From the NCBI RefSeq assembly GCF_051055405.1, contig NZ_CP167068.1, positions 1,302,001 through 1,366,000 of the forward strand: a DNA stretch of 64,000 bases, read 5' to 3'. Of the stretch, positions 8,615 through 17,098 are shown one piece after another. Position numbers and translations under genes: made by a program. This DNA is from Pseudolachnospira sp051055405 (GTDB taxonomy: Bacteria > Bacillota > Clostridia > Lachnospirales > Lachnospiraceae). Each line of letters opens with the position of its first letter. Within the stretch, counting starts at the first letter, position 1. The notes beneath the pieces were generated by a model, which worked only from the letters and a program-made list of their open reading frames with translations, did no database searches and had not been told where the DNA came from.

Positions 8615-9949
8615 ATGTTGTACACAGATGAAGTTATGGAATTATTGAAAAAGATAAATCCCGGTGAAGCAGAGTATCATCAGGCGGCGGGTGAATTTTT
8701 GGATTCTATCCGTCCGGTGATCGAGACCCACGAAGAAGAGTATCGCAGCGTTCGTTTGCTGGAGCGTCTCTTGGAGCCGGAAAGATGTATTTCTTTTCGT
8801 GTACCCTGGGTGGATGATAAGGGACAGGTGCAGGTTCACCGCGGTTATCGCGTGCAGTTTAACAGCGCGTTAGGGCCGTATAAAGGAGGTCTTCGTTTCC
8901 ATCCCAGTGTAAACGGAAATACCATGCGTTTTCTTGCTTTTGAGCAAACTTTCAAAAATGCCTTGACCGGCCAGGCCATCGGCGGAGGCAAGGGTGGTTC
9001 GAATTTTAACCCGAAGGGAAAATCAGAGCGGGAGATTATGGCGTTTTGCCAGAGCTTTATGACAGAACTCTATAAGTATATTGGACCGGATGAGGATGTA
9101 CCTGCTGGCGATATCGGTGTAGGCGGCCGGGAAATCGGCTATCTGTTTGGCCAATATAAGCGTCTGACCAATCAGATGCACGGCGCTCTTTCCGGAAAGG
9201 GGTTGGCCTCCGGCGGGTCTTTGGTGAGAACCGAAGCGACGGGCTATGGTCTTCTGTATATCTGTGAAGAGATGCTTCAGGCGGCAGGAAAAACCGTGGA
9301 AGGAAAGAATGTAATTGTTTCCGGTTCTGGCAACGTGGCGATTTATGCAGTGGAAAAGGCGGAACAGATGGGAGCAAAAGTCTTGACTGTCAGCGATTCC
9401 AATGGTTTTGTCTATGATCCCGACGGTATCCGCGTGGATCTGGTTAAGGAAATCAAAGAGGTTCGCCGCGGACGTATTAGTGAGTACGCAGATATGGTGC
9501 CCTCTGCCAGCTACTATGAGGGCAGAAAAGTTTGGGAAGTACCTTGCGATATTGCTCTTCCCTGCGCAATTCAAAATGAGATCGATATGGAAGATGCCAA
9601 AAAACTGGTGCAAAACGGATGTTTTGCCCTTGCGGAGGGCTCGAATATGCCGATCACCCGCGAGGCTACCATTTATTTGCAGGGCCAGGGACTGCTGTTT
9701 ATGCCGAGTAAGGCGGCGAATGCAGGCGGCGTAGCCGTATCCGCATTGGAGATGGCTCAGAACAGTTCCAGAAAGAGAAGAAGCTTTGAAAAAGTAGATG
9801 CGGATCTCCATAAAATCATGAAAAATATTTATGCCCAGGTAGCATTGGCTGCTGAAAAGTATGGCCATACCGGAGACTTTGTTATAGGCGCAAATATTGC
9901 CGGATTCCGCCGCGTGGCAAAAGCCATGAGAGAACAGGGCTGGGTATAA
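8615..9949 (+). CDS. gdhA: NADP-type glutamate dehydrogenase
   Basis: Makes glutamate from 2-oxoglutarate and ammonia in the cytoplasm. The 444-residue protein carries the Glu-binding lysine segment GPYKGGLRFHPSVN, the GGGKGGS loop, DVPAGDIGVGGREIGYL and a Rossmann loop GSGNVA, matching the hexameric short (about 445-residue) class. The frame is open upstream to 8450, but GAGGAG at 8602-8607 is correctly spaced only for the ATG at 8615, and the promoter would make anything from 8450 untranscribed. It stands alone with its own promoter and a strong terminator. Confidence 0.95.
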   Translation: MLYTDEVMELLKKINPGEAEYHQAAGEFLDSIRPVIETHEEEYRSVRLLERLLEPERCISFRVPWVDDKGQVQVHRGYRVQFNSALGPYKGGLRFHPSVNGNTMRFLAFEQTFKNALTGQAIGGGKGGSNFNPKGKSEREIMAFCQSFMTELYKYIGPDEDVPAGDIGVGGREIGYLFGQYKRLTNQMHGALSGKGLASGGSLVRTEATGYGLLYICEEMLQAAGKTVEGKNVIVSGSGNVAIYAVEKAEQMGAKVLTVSDSNGFVYDPDGIRVDLVKEIKEVRRGRISEYADMVPSASYYEGRKVWEVPCDIALPCAIQNEIDMEDAKKLVQNGCFALAEGSNMPITREATIYLQGQGLLFMPSKAANAGGVAVSALEMAQNSSRKRRSFEKVDADLHKIMKNIYAQVALAAEKYGHTGDFVIGANIAGFRRVAKAMREQGWV

Positions 9950-9979
9950 ATTTTGTTGAATCATCCTTTACCTATAGTA

Positions 9980-10022
9980 CAAAGAAAGACCGTCGGAATA
10001 TCCGGCGGCCTTTCTTTGTTTT
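9980..10022 (+). terminator. Intrinsic terminator of gdhA
   Basis: A stem of about 18 pairs (9980-9997 with 10001-10018, loop around AAT) ends in TTGTTTTT. It lies 30 bases after the gdhA stop. Confidence 0.85.
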
Positions 10023-10050
10023 TGCATTTCGTGTAATAAGACTCTCTGAT

Positions 10051-10115
10051 AACTTGCTTTTTCGTGAAAAAGGAAAAGCATTCAACTTGCTTTTTCGTGA
10101 TTTCTGCGGTATAAT
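10051..10115 (+). promoter_or_regulatory. Promoter with a duplicated 17-bp element upstream of the DUF4143 ATPase
   Basis: TTGCTT (10087-10092), a 17-base spacer and TATAAT (10110-10115) form a good promoter. The 17-bp word AACTTGCTTTTTCGTGA occurs at 10051-10067 and again at 10084-10100, where it covers the -35 box. Two equal sites 33 bases apart, one on the promoter, suggest a repressor operator; the regulator is unknown. Confidence 0.6.
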
Positions 10116-10161
10116 AAGCGCGGCGTCAGAGTAGACTATATCCGCAAGGAGGTTTTCGTAT

Positions 10162-11502
10162 ATGCTGAAAAGAAAAATATATGACGATCTGCTGGACTGG
10201 AAGCGTAAAAGCAAGGGACAGACTGCGCTCTTAATCGATGGCGCGCGTCGTGTCGGTAAAAGCTATATAGCCGAGCGTTTTGCGGAGAATGAATATAAGA
10301 GCCACATTATTATTGATTTCGGTAATGCGCCGCAGGATATTCTTGATCTTTTTTCTTATGAAAGCTCTGACATGGATTTGTTTTTCGCGAAACTATCTGC
10401 TTTCTATTCTACCTTGCTGTACAAACGGGAATCACTGATTGTTTTTGATGAAGTGCAGCAGTTTCCGAGAGCGCGGCAGCTGATCAAATATTTTGTTGCA
10501 GACGGACGTTATGATTTTTTGGAAACGGGATCGCTGATTCGCCTGAAAAAGAATACGGAGAATATCATAATTCCGTCCGAGGAAGAACATATAGAACTGT
10601 TGCCGATGGACTTTGAAGAGTTTCTTTGGGCGATGGGAGATGAGGTGACGGTTCCCCTGATCCGCAAGTGTTTTGAATCCAAAACGCCGCTTGGGCAAAC
10701 ACTGCACCGTAAAATTATGAATGATTTTCGGCAATATGTCCTTGTAGGGGGGATGCCGCAATCCATTCTTGCGTATCGAAATGGAAAAGATTTTGAGGCG
10801 TCCGATGAAGCAAAGCGGCGTATTCTCCGCCTTTACCGCGACGATGTTTCCAAATTTGCCGCAGGCTACGAAGAAAAAGTCTATGCCGTGTTCGATGGAA
10901 TTCCCGGCCAGCTTTCAAAAAAAGAGAAAAAATATACGCTGTCCTCTATTAGTAGAGACGCCCGTTTTCGCGCGTATGAAGATTCGTTCATTTGGTTAAA
11001 TGAGGCAATGGTAATCAACGCCTGTTTCAATGCAACCGATCCCAATGTAGGGCTGGCGCTCAGTGCGGATCATGCGATGCAAAAGTGTTATATGGCAGAT
11101 ACCGGGCTTCTGGTTACGCATACCTTTATGGATACTGCCTTCACAGATAATGAGCTGTATAGAGCGATTCTTTTTGATAAGCTTGATATTAATGAAGGTA
11201 TGATCATGGAAAATATCGTAGCACAGATGCTTCGTCGGGGCGGGCATAGGCTTTATTTCTATTCGCGCAGCGATAGTGCAAATCGAGTAAACCATATGGA
11301 AATTGATTTCCTGATTACCGAAAAAAAGAAGATTTCGCCGATAGAAGTGAAATCTGCCAATTATCGTTCTCACTCATCTATTGATAAGTTTAGAAAAAAG
11401 TTTTCACCTAAAGTCGGGACGCCATACATCCTTTATCCAAAGGATGTTATGGAAAAGGATGGGATTTGGCATCTTCCGCTATACATGGCAATGTTTCTAT
11501 AA
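10162..11502 (+). CDS. ATP-binding protein of the AAA_14/DUF4143 family
   Basis: A 446-residue P-loop ATPase. Residues 27-34 (GARRVGKS) are the Walker A loop and IVFDEVQQFP near residue 94 is the Walker B region. The C-terminal half resembles DUF4143, ending with the nuclease-like ENIVAQML...EIDFLITEKKKISPIEVKSA segment, a pattern shared with PD-(D/E)XK folds (E...D...ExK). Such proteins are common in anaerobes and often occur as single transferable genes; their role is not settled. AGGAGG precedes the ATG. A dispersed repeat begins right after the stop. The gene seems autonomous. Confidence 0.85.
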   Translation: MLKRKIYDDLLDWKRKSKGQTALLIDGARRVGKSYIAERFAENEYKSHIIIDFGNAPQDILDLFSYESSDMDLFFAKLSAFYSTLLYKRESLIVFDEVQQFPRARQLIKYFVADGRYDFLETGSLIRLKKNTENIIIPSEEEHIELLPMDFEEFLWAMGDEVTVPLIRKCFESKTPLGQTLHRKIMNDFRQYVLVGGMPQSILAYRNGKDFEASDEAKRRILRLYRDDVSKFAAGYEEKVYAVFDGIPGQLSKKEKKYTLSSISRDARFRAYEDSFIWLNEAMVINACFNATDPNVGLALSADHAMQKCYMADTGLLVTHTFMDTAFTDNELYRAILFDKLDINEGMIMENIVAQMLRRGGHRLYFYSRSDSANRVNHMEIDFLITEKKKISPIEVKSANYRSHSSIDKFRKKFSPKVGTPYILYPKDVMEKDGIWHLPLYMAMFL

Positions 11503-11547
11503 TTATCCCGCTATGAGGCAGTTGTTCCCTTGTCAATTAAAGGTATC
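11503..11547 (+). repeat. Dispersed intergenic repeat, copy a
   Basis: This segment carries TATCCCGCTATGAGGC followed by CTTGTCAATTAAAGGTAT. It aligns over its length with copy e at 32243-32288. It begins at the stop codon of the ATPase gene. Confidence 0.6.
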
Positions 11548-11598
11548 TCCAGTTGGTATGGGAGATATTTTGCCGGAGAAAAAAAGGAGGATTGGTCT

Positions 11599-12279
11599 GT
11601 GATACAGACGGCGGTCATGGATGTGCGGTGGCTGGAAGATGAGACACAATTAGAAATGTATTCCAGCTTTGTATCCAAACGATGTCAGGACAAGCTGCAG
11701 CGTCTTCGGCCGATTTCTTCGCGGGCAAGATCGCTGGGGGCGGAGCTTTTGCTTTGGGCAATGTTAAGGCGGCAGCAAAGAACGGTAAAATGGGAGATTT
11801 CAGAAAGTACGGGAGGGAAACCCTATTTCGCCACTGCGCCGGAACTTAAGTTTAATTTGTCCCATTCGGGCTATTTTGCAGCCGGCGCGGTGGCGCAGGC
11901 TGCGGTTGGTGTGGATATCCAGGAAGTTCGTCCGCAAAAAGCCAATGTGGCGGGCCGGTATTTTACGGAAGCGGAAAGAACTTATATCGCAGAAGCCGAA
12001 CATCCGGAACAGGCTTTTATGGAGGTTTGGTCTTTGCGGGAAAGCTATCTAAAAAAGACGGGAGAAGGTCTGGCGCTCTCCTTAAACGAGTTTTCCATCT
12101 TGCCGGGAGAGCATTTTCGTGTGTGCCGGAACGGTGTTTTACAGGAAGAACGACTAAAGCTTTGGCATCCGGAGCCTGGTTACGCGTTGGCAGTTTGCGG
12201 TCAGGAAGAAATTTTTCCGCTGGTTTGGCGGGTGACAGAAAAAGAAGTGAGGGATTTGATATGGAATGGGAAGAGCTGA
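11599..12279 (+). CDS. 4'-phosphopantetheinyl transferase superfamily protein
   Basis: Transfers phosphopantetheine from CoA to a carrier protein. The family motifs are present: GVDIQEV (Mg-binding Asp) and the EVWSLRESYLKKTGEGL segment equal to WxxKEaxxK, here with Arg-Glu-Ser. Size (226 residues) and layout fit the Sfp/AcpT group. I chose GTG at 11599 because AGGAGG at 11585-11590 is eight bases upstream; the open frame extends to 11530 but that part lies in a dispersed repeat. No carrier-protein or synthase gene is nearby, so the target is unknown. The end overlaps the next gene by 19 bases. Confidence 0.85.
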   Translation: MIQTAVMDVRWLEDETQLEMYSSFVSKRCQDKLQRLRPISSRARSLGAELLLWAMLRRQQRTVKWEISESTGGKPYFATAPELKFNLSHSGYFAAGAVAQAAVGVDIQEVRPQKANVAGRYFTEAERTYIAEAEHPEQAFMEVWSLRESYLKKTGEGLALSLNEFSILPGEHFRVCRNGVLQEERLKLWHPEPGYALAVCGQEEIFPLVWRVTEKEVRDLIWNGKS

Positions 12280-13100
12280 TCGATACCTTTTTGGAAGCGA
12301 CCAGCATGGTGCCGTTTTTGTTCGCGGCATTTCTATTGGTGGAATGGATTGAAAAAAGAGGGCAGGAAACCTTTGCCGGCGCGCTGAAAAAGACGCGAAG
12401 CGCCGGACCGGTAATCGGTTCTATTCTGGGATGCGTTCCCCAGTGTGGTTTTTCCGCGGCGTCCGCCAATCTCTATGCGGTTGGGTTGGTGACGCCAGGA
12501 ACGTTGTTGGCGGTATTTATCGCTACCTCCGACGAGGCGATTTTGGTTTTGATGGCGCATCCAGAAGGGATTCCGGTGATTGGGAAATTGATTCTTTGCA
12601 AGATTATCATCGGCGTCGTTGCCGGTTATCTTGTGGACCTCTGGAATCAGAAGTATCCTTTGGGAAAACCGAAACGGATTGAGCAGCTCTGCGAGAATTG
12701 TCACGACGAGGAAGAGGGGATTTTCCGTGCGGCATTGGAACATACCGCGAAAATATACGTGTTTTTGCTGATCTTGATGTTAGCCCTGGAGCTTTTGATG
12801 GAATTTGGCGGAGCCGGTTTGCTGCAAGAGTTGGCCGCCGGGACAAAGCTATGGCAGCCTCTTTTGACTGCCGCGGTGGGATTGATCCCCAGCTGCCTTC
12901 CTTCCGTGGTTTTGGCGGAGCTTTTCCTTCAGGGAGCGATCTCTTTTGGCGCGGTAGCCGCCGGGTTGATCTCTGGCGCCGGCGTTGGCATTGCCGTATT
13001 GTTTCGCGCAAATCCGGATAAAAAAGAGAACGCCCGCCTGGTAGCGATTCTGTACGGGATTGGGGCGGTCTGCGGTATTTTAATTCAGTTGTTTTTGTAG
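12261..13100 (+). CDS. Putative heavy-metal or manganese export permease (ArsP_2-like)
   Basis: A 279-residue inner-membrane protein with about eight hydrophobic helices. The segment GCVPQCGFSAASANLYAVGLV followed by LLAVFIATSDEAILVL is characteristic of the ArsP_2 (putative 10TM heavy-metal exporter) family, some members of which are annotated as manganese transporters. Two short cytoplasmic loops carry a C..C..H cluster (QLCENCHDEEE) that may bind metal. Start at ATG 12261, overlapping the phosphopantetheinyl transferase; the longer frame to 12027 is out of use because it lies inside that gene. Substrate is not determined by sequence. Confidence 0.75.
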   Translation: MEWEELIDTFLEATSMVPFLFAAFLLVEWIEKRGQETFAGALKKTRSAGPVIGSILGCVPQCGFSAASANLYAVGLVTPGTLLAVFIATSDEAILVLMAHPEGIPVIGKLILCKIIIGVVAGYLVDLWNQKYPLGKPKRIEQLCENCHDEEEGIFRAALEHTAKIYVFLLILMLALELLMEFGGAGLLQELAAGTKLWQPLLTAAVGLIPSCLPSVVLAELFLQGAISFGAVAAGLISGAGVGIAVLFRANPDKKENARLVAILYGIGAVCGILIQLFL

Positions 13101-13152
13101 AAGGCATAAGAGCAGTCATTTGATTTATACTAGATAGAGAAAGGGCAATCGG

Positions 13153-13899
13153 ATGGAAGCGACTCGTTTGAATAAATATTTGAGCGCTGCGGGGGTCTGC
13201 TCCCGCAGAGAGGCGGATCGATGGATCGAGGAAGGCCGGGTGTTCGTAGATGGAAAGCCGGCGGAACCTGGGCAGAAAGTAATGGATACGAGCGAGGTGA
13301 CGGTGGACGGCCGCCGGATCGAGAAAAGGCAGGAGGAAGTTATTCTTGCCGTCTATAAGCCCCAGGGAATTGTATGCACGACTGCGGAGCATCGGGGGGA
13401 GAAAAATATTGTGGATCTGGTACGGTACCCGGAGCGGATTTATCCGGTGGGACGGTTGGATAAGGCGTCGGAGGGATTGATCTTGATGACGAATATCGGC
13501 GCGATTACCGATCAGATTCTGCGGGGAAGCAATTACCATGAAAAGGAATACCAGGTCCGGATCAATCGTCCGGTGACATTGGAGTTTTTGCAGCAGATGC
13601 GAAGCGGTGTTCCTATCTTGGATACGGTGACCAGACCTTGTCAGGTAAAAAAAACAGGGCCGGACAGTTTCCGCATTATCTTAACCCAGGGATTAAATCG
13701 TCAGATTCGCCGTATGTGCGAGGCGCTTGGCTGCCGTGTGGTGGAGTTAAAGCGGCTGCGGGTCATGAATATTACCTTGGGAGATTTAAAGCCGGGAGAG
13801 TATCGAAAGATTGAAGGCCCGGAAAAAGACGAGCTTTTTGCTCTTCTTTCCGGAAGACGCCAGGAAGATAAAAAACAGACGCTTGGGTATCGCCAATAA
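13153..13899 (+). CDS. rluF: 23S rRNA pseudouridine synthase RluF-like
   Basis: Converts a uridine in 23S rRNA to pseudouridine. Residues 1-60 form an S4 RNA-binding domain (LNKYLSAAGVCSRREADRWI). The catalytic motif is GRLDKASEGL with the essential Asp, followed by HEKEYQV and QGLNRQIRRMCEALG, which resembles RluF more than RluB or RsuA. Length (248) is typical. The start codon follows an AAAGGG-type ribosome site. The next gene, ligA, begins 13 bases later, so they may share a transcript. Confidence 0.88.
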   Translation: MEATRLNKYLSAAGVCSRREADRWIEEGRVFVDGKPAEPGQKVMDTSEVTVDGRRIEKRQEEVILAVYKPQGIVCTTAEHRGEKNIVDLVRYPERIYPVGRLDKASEGLILMTNIGAITDQILRGSNYHEKEYQVRINRPVTLEFLQQMRSGVPILDTVTRPCQVKKTGPDSFRIILTQGLNRQIRRMCEALGCRVVELKRLRVMNITLGDLKPGEYRKIEGPEKDELFALLSGRRQEDKKQTLGYRQ

Positions 13900-13912
13900 G
13901 CGGGAGGCAGAG

Positions 13913-15874
13913 ATGGAACAGACAAAAATGGAACGGATGAAGGAACTGGTAGATCAGTTGAACGCGGCGTCCCGCGCCTACTATCAGGAAAGCTCCGAGA
14001 TCATGACGAATTACGATTATGATAAGCTTTATGATGAGCTTTTGTGCCTGGAACAGGAAACAGGAGTCGTGCTGTCGGCAAGTCCGACCATCCATGTAGG
14101 CTATGAGCTGCTCAGCCAGCTTCCCAAGGAAGCCCATGAGTCGCCGATGCTGTCCTTAGATAAGACGAAGGATATCGAAGCGCTTCAAGAATGGCTGGGA
14201 GATCAGGAAGGCTTGCTGTCCTGGAAGATGGATGGACTGACGATTGTGCTGACTTACCGGGATGGCAAGTTAGCTAAGGCGGTTACGCGGGGAAACGGAG
14301 AAGTCGGAGAGGTAGTGACCAGCAACGCGCGGGTTTTTAAAAACGTACCCCTCAATATTTCTTATACAGGAGAATTGGTGCTTCGGGGCGAGGCGGTTAT
14401 CCGTTATTCGGATTTTCGAAAGATCAATGCAGAGCTGGAAGATGAGGAGGAGAAATACAAAAATCCCCGGAATCTTTGCAGCGGCTCTGTCCGCCAGCTG
14501 AACAATCAAGTGACGGCAAAAAGAAGCGTCTGTTTTTATGCGTTTACGCTGGTGAAAGCCGACGGCGTGGATTTTCATAATTCCCGATCGGAACAGATGG
14601 AATGGCTCCGAAGCATGGGTTTTGACGTGGTCTACTATGAGCATGTGACCAGGGAAAACGTGGCTTCCAGCGTGATTTCCTTTGCCGGAATGGTAACGGA
14701 AAACGACTTGCCGTCGGATGGCCTGGTTTTGATCTTTGAAGATATTGCCTATGGCCGTTCCCTGGGCCGGACCGCGAAATTTCCCAGGGACTCCATCGCC
14801 TTTAAGTGGAGCGATGAGCTGGGAGAGACGGCGCTGCGGGAGATCGAGTGGAGTCCGTCCCGGACTGGGCTCATTAACCCGGTGGCCATCTTCGAACCAG
14901 TCCAATTGGAGGGAACGACGGTCAGCCGCGCCAGCGTTCACAATTTGAGCATTCTAGAATCGTTAAAGCTGGGAATCGGAGACCGGATTACCGTATATAA
15001 GGCCAATATGATTATTCCTCAGATTGCGGAAAATCTAACCAAGAGCGGGCCGGTACAACCGCCGGAATGCTGTCCGGTTTGCGGAGGACGGACCGAAGTC
15101 CGCCAGACAACGGATGTGAAGTCTCTGTACTGTACGAATCCGGAATGCCAGGCGAAACGAATCAAAAGCTTTGCCCTGTTTGTCAGCCGGGACGCTCTAA
15201 ATATCGACGGCTTGTCGGAAGCTACCTTGGAGAAATTTATCGGAGCTGGCTTTGTAAAGAATTTTGCGGATCTGTTTTCTTTGGGCGAACACGAAGAAGA
15301 GATCATTGCCATGGAAGGGCTGGGAAAAAAATCCTTTGACAATTTGATGGCTGCGCTGGAGCAGGCAAAGCATACGACGCTCCCACGCCTGATCTACAGT
15401 CTTGGCATTGCCAATATCGGCCCGGCCAACGCAAGAATGCTCTGCCGCGCCTTTGGCTATGAGATGGACCGAATCCGTAAGGCGACCCAGGAGGAACTGG
15501 TGGCGGTGGACGGTATCGGAGAGGTGATTGCAGAAGGCATCCGCGAGTATTTTTCAAAAGAGGAAAATCAGCGTTTGGTGGACGCTTTGCTATCCATCCT
15601 GGAGTTGGAAAAGCCGGAGGAAGAGCAGGAGGAGAAGCCGCTTTTGGGGAAAACTTTTGTCATTACCGGAAGCCTGACCCATTTTTCCAACCGAAAGGAA
15701 GCCCAGGAGTTGATTGAGCGGCTGGGAGGAAAGGCGGCGGGCAGCGTCAGCAGTAAGACGGATTATCTGATCAACAATGATACGACTTCGGCGTCTTCCA
15801 AAAACCGGAAGGCGCGGGAACTGGGAATACCGATTCTTTCGGAGGAAGAGTTCCTCCAGATGGTAGAGCAGTAG
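13913..15874 (+). CDS. ligA: NAD-dependent DNA ligase
   Basis: Seals nicks in replication and repair using NAD. Domains in order: Ia/adenylation with the AMP-binding lysine in WKMDGLT (usual motif KxDG), OB fold (SPSRTGLINPVAIFEPVQLEG), a four-Cys zinc finger (CPVCGG...CTNPEC), helix-hairpin-helix repeats (GIANIGPANARML, VDGIGEVIAEGI) and a C-terminal BRCT domain (GKTFVITGSLTHFSNRKEA). The 653-residue length is normal. The frame is open to 13811, inside rluF, but GGGAGG stands before the ATG at 13913. Confidence 0.96.
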   Translation: MEQTKMERMKELVDQLNAASRAYYQESSEIMTNYDYDKLYDELLCLEQETGVVLSASPTIHVGYELLSQLPKEAHESPMLSLDKTKDIEALQEWLGDQEGLLSWKMDGLTIVLTYRDGKLAKAVTRGNGEVGEVVTSNARVFKNVPLNISYTGELVLRGEAVIRYSDFRKINAELEDEEEKYKNPRNLCSGSVRQLNNQVTAKRSVCFYAFTLVKADGVDFHNSRSEQMEWLRSMGFDVVYYEHVTRENVASSVISFAGMVTENDLPSDGLVLIFEDIAYGRSLGRTAKFPRDSIAFKWSDELGETALREIEWSPSRTGLINPVAIFEPVQLEGTTVSRASVHNLSILESLKLGIGDRITVYKANMIIPQIAENLTKSGPVQPPECCPVCGGRTEVRQTTDVKSLYCTNPECQAKRIKSFALFVSRDALNIDGLSEATLEKFIGAGFVKNFADLFSLGEHEEEIIAMEGLGKKSFDNLMAALEQAKHTTLPRLIYSLGIANIGPANARMLCRAFGYEMDRIRKATQEELVAVDGIGEVIAEGIREYFSKEENQRLVDALLSILELEKPEEEQEEKPLLGKTFVITGSLTHFSNRKEAQELIERLGGKAAGSVSSKTDYLINNDTTSASSKNRKARELGIPILSEEEFLQMVEQ

Positions 15875-15915
15875 CTTCCACTGGCAAAGGCGTGTATGCT
15901 CTTGCGCATGGAAGG
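15872..15915 (+). repeat. Dispersed intergenic repeat, copy b
   Basis: Contains GGCGTGTATGCTCTTGCGCATGGAAGG, split here as GGCGTGTATGCTCTTG (15889-15904) and CGCATGGAAGG. Its ends (CTTCCA and TGGAAG) are inverted repeats. It abuts the ligA stop. Confidence 0.55.
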
Positions 15916-15934
15916 GAAAGGGAGGTTCGTGGAG

Positions 15935-16819
15935 ATGTACGAAAGAATGAAAGCCGGAGAGAGGACCTATTGGATTTCTTGTCCATCCCGGATGGGGATT
16001 TATCAAATCAGTGATCGGGAAGTTTGCCTGATTGACAGTGGAAATGACAAGGACGCTGGAAAAAAGGTACAGAAAATATTGGCGGAGCAGGGATGGGAGT
16101 TAAAAATGATTTTCAATACCCATTCCCATGCCGACCATATCGGGGGAAATCAGCTGCTCCAGCAAAGACTGGGGTGTAAGATTTATGCGCCGGGGACGGA
16201 AACTGCCTTTGTGCGCTATCCGGAACTGGAACCGTCGTTTCTCTATGGCGGATATCCGATCAAGGAGCATCGGAATAAGTTCCTGCTGGCAAAGGAGAGT
16301 TTGGTAGAAGAGCTGACGCCCGAAGTGCTGCCGGAAGGCTTGGAAATGATTTTGCTGCCAGGACATTCCTTTTCCATGGCTGGATTTCATACCAGCGACG
16401 ATGTTTGGTTTCTGGCCGATAGTTTGACCAGCGAGGAAGTATTGGAAAAGTACCATGTATCGTTTCTTTATGACGTGCAGGCGTATCTGGATAGTTTGGA
16501 TCGGGTCGAGAACCTTTCCGGTAAGCTTTTTATTCCCTCCCATGCGGAACCGGTTTCTGATATTCGGCCTTTGGTACAAAAAAACCGGGAAAAGGTTCTA
16601 GAAGTTGCGGCGTTTGTGCGGGATTTTTGCCGGGAACCCAAAAGCACGGAGGAGGTCGTACAGGCTGTATTTTACCAATATCAGTTAAAAATGGACGCGG
16701 TTCAGTATGTGCTGATCGGCAGTACGATTCGCTCTTATCTTGCTTATTGGAGAGAAAAGCAAGAACTTTTTCCTATGTTTGAAGAAAATCGGTGGCTATG
16801 GACCTGGGAAAAAGAGTGA
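15935..16819 (+). CDS. MBL-fold metallo-hydrolase
   Basis: A 294-residue zinc hydrolase of the metallo-beta-lactamase fold. The signature THSHADHIGG near residue 57 is the metal site, with further ligands in LPGHSFSM and IPSHAEP. The C-terminal part (residues about 220-290) looks like a small helical domain found in related hydrolases. Substrate unknown. The start at 15935 has GGGAGG nine bases upstream. The longer frame from 15896 begins inside a dispersed repeat and is less likely. Confidence 0.85.
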   Translation: MYERMKAGERTYWISCPSRMGIYQISDREVCLIDSGNDKDAGKKVQKILAEQGWELKMIFNTHSHADHIGGNQLLQQRLGCKIYAPGTETAFVRYPELEPSFLYGGYPIKEHRNKFLLAKESLVEELTPEVLPEGLEMILLPGHSFSMAGFHTSDDVWFLADSLTSEEVLEKYHVSFLYDVQAYLDSLDRVENLSGKLFIPSHAEPVSDIRPLVQKNREKVLEVAAFVRDFCREPKSTEEVVQAVFYQYQLKMDAVQYVLIGSTIRSYLAYWREKQELFPMFEENRWLWTWEKE

Positions 16820-16856
16820 AATTTTGTATGATTTTGGGGCGCGGGCACAGATCTGC

Positions 16857-16885
16857 TTGACAGAATAGCCGTTCTTTTATAGAAT
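16857..16885 (+). promoter_or_regulatory. Promoter for the riboswitch and flavoprotein transcript
   Basis: TTGACA at 16857-16862, a 17-base spacer and TAGAAT at 16880-16885. Transcription would begin near 16892, just before the aptamer at 16896, which supports both calls. Confidence 0.75.
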
Positions 16886-16895
16886 AATACCCGGA

Positions 16896-17019
16896 GCGCA
16901 ACATATATAAATTCATAGGATGGTTGAATGTTTCTACCAGCTGCCGAACAGCTGACTATAGGTTTGCTTCCCGCGTTAGGGGAAATCTATCGTCTTTGCC
17001 CGGCGGCTGGTTTGTTTTT
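16896..17019 (+). promoter_or_regulatory. Purine-class riboswitch (guanine-type core, variant loops) with terminator
   Basis: The RNA has J1/2 UAUAA, P2 AUUCA/UGAAU (16911-16915 with 16925-16929), J2/3 GUUUCUACC (16930-16938, identical to classical guanine riboswitches), P3 AGCUG/CAGCU (16939-16943 with 16949-16953) and J3/1 GACUAU. The specificity base equivalent to position 74 is C, the guanine form. L3 is CCGAA, two bases shorter than usual, and L2 reads AGGAUGG; the paired GG and CC of L2 and L3 remain. ACCAGCUGCCG (16936-16946) can pair with CGGCGGCUGGU (17001-17011) ahead of TTGTTTTT, making a terminator that competes with P3. Ligand binding should therefore prevent termination. Confidence 0.72.
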
Positions 17020-17098
17020 GCCCTATGTAGCATTTTTCCTTTTGCCGGAGAGCGGAAAGGAGATCAGTTTTTCAGATTGAAAATGAGGAGGAAAAGAC

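Noticed and set aside
9023..9964. 313-residue open frame on the minus strand
   Set aside because: It lies wholly opposite gdhA, has no family likeness and no ribosome site; a shadow of a strongly coding strand.
12607..13539. 310-residue open frame on the minus strand
   Set aside because: Opposite the permease and rluF, rich in Arg/Pro/Ser as expected for antisense frames.
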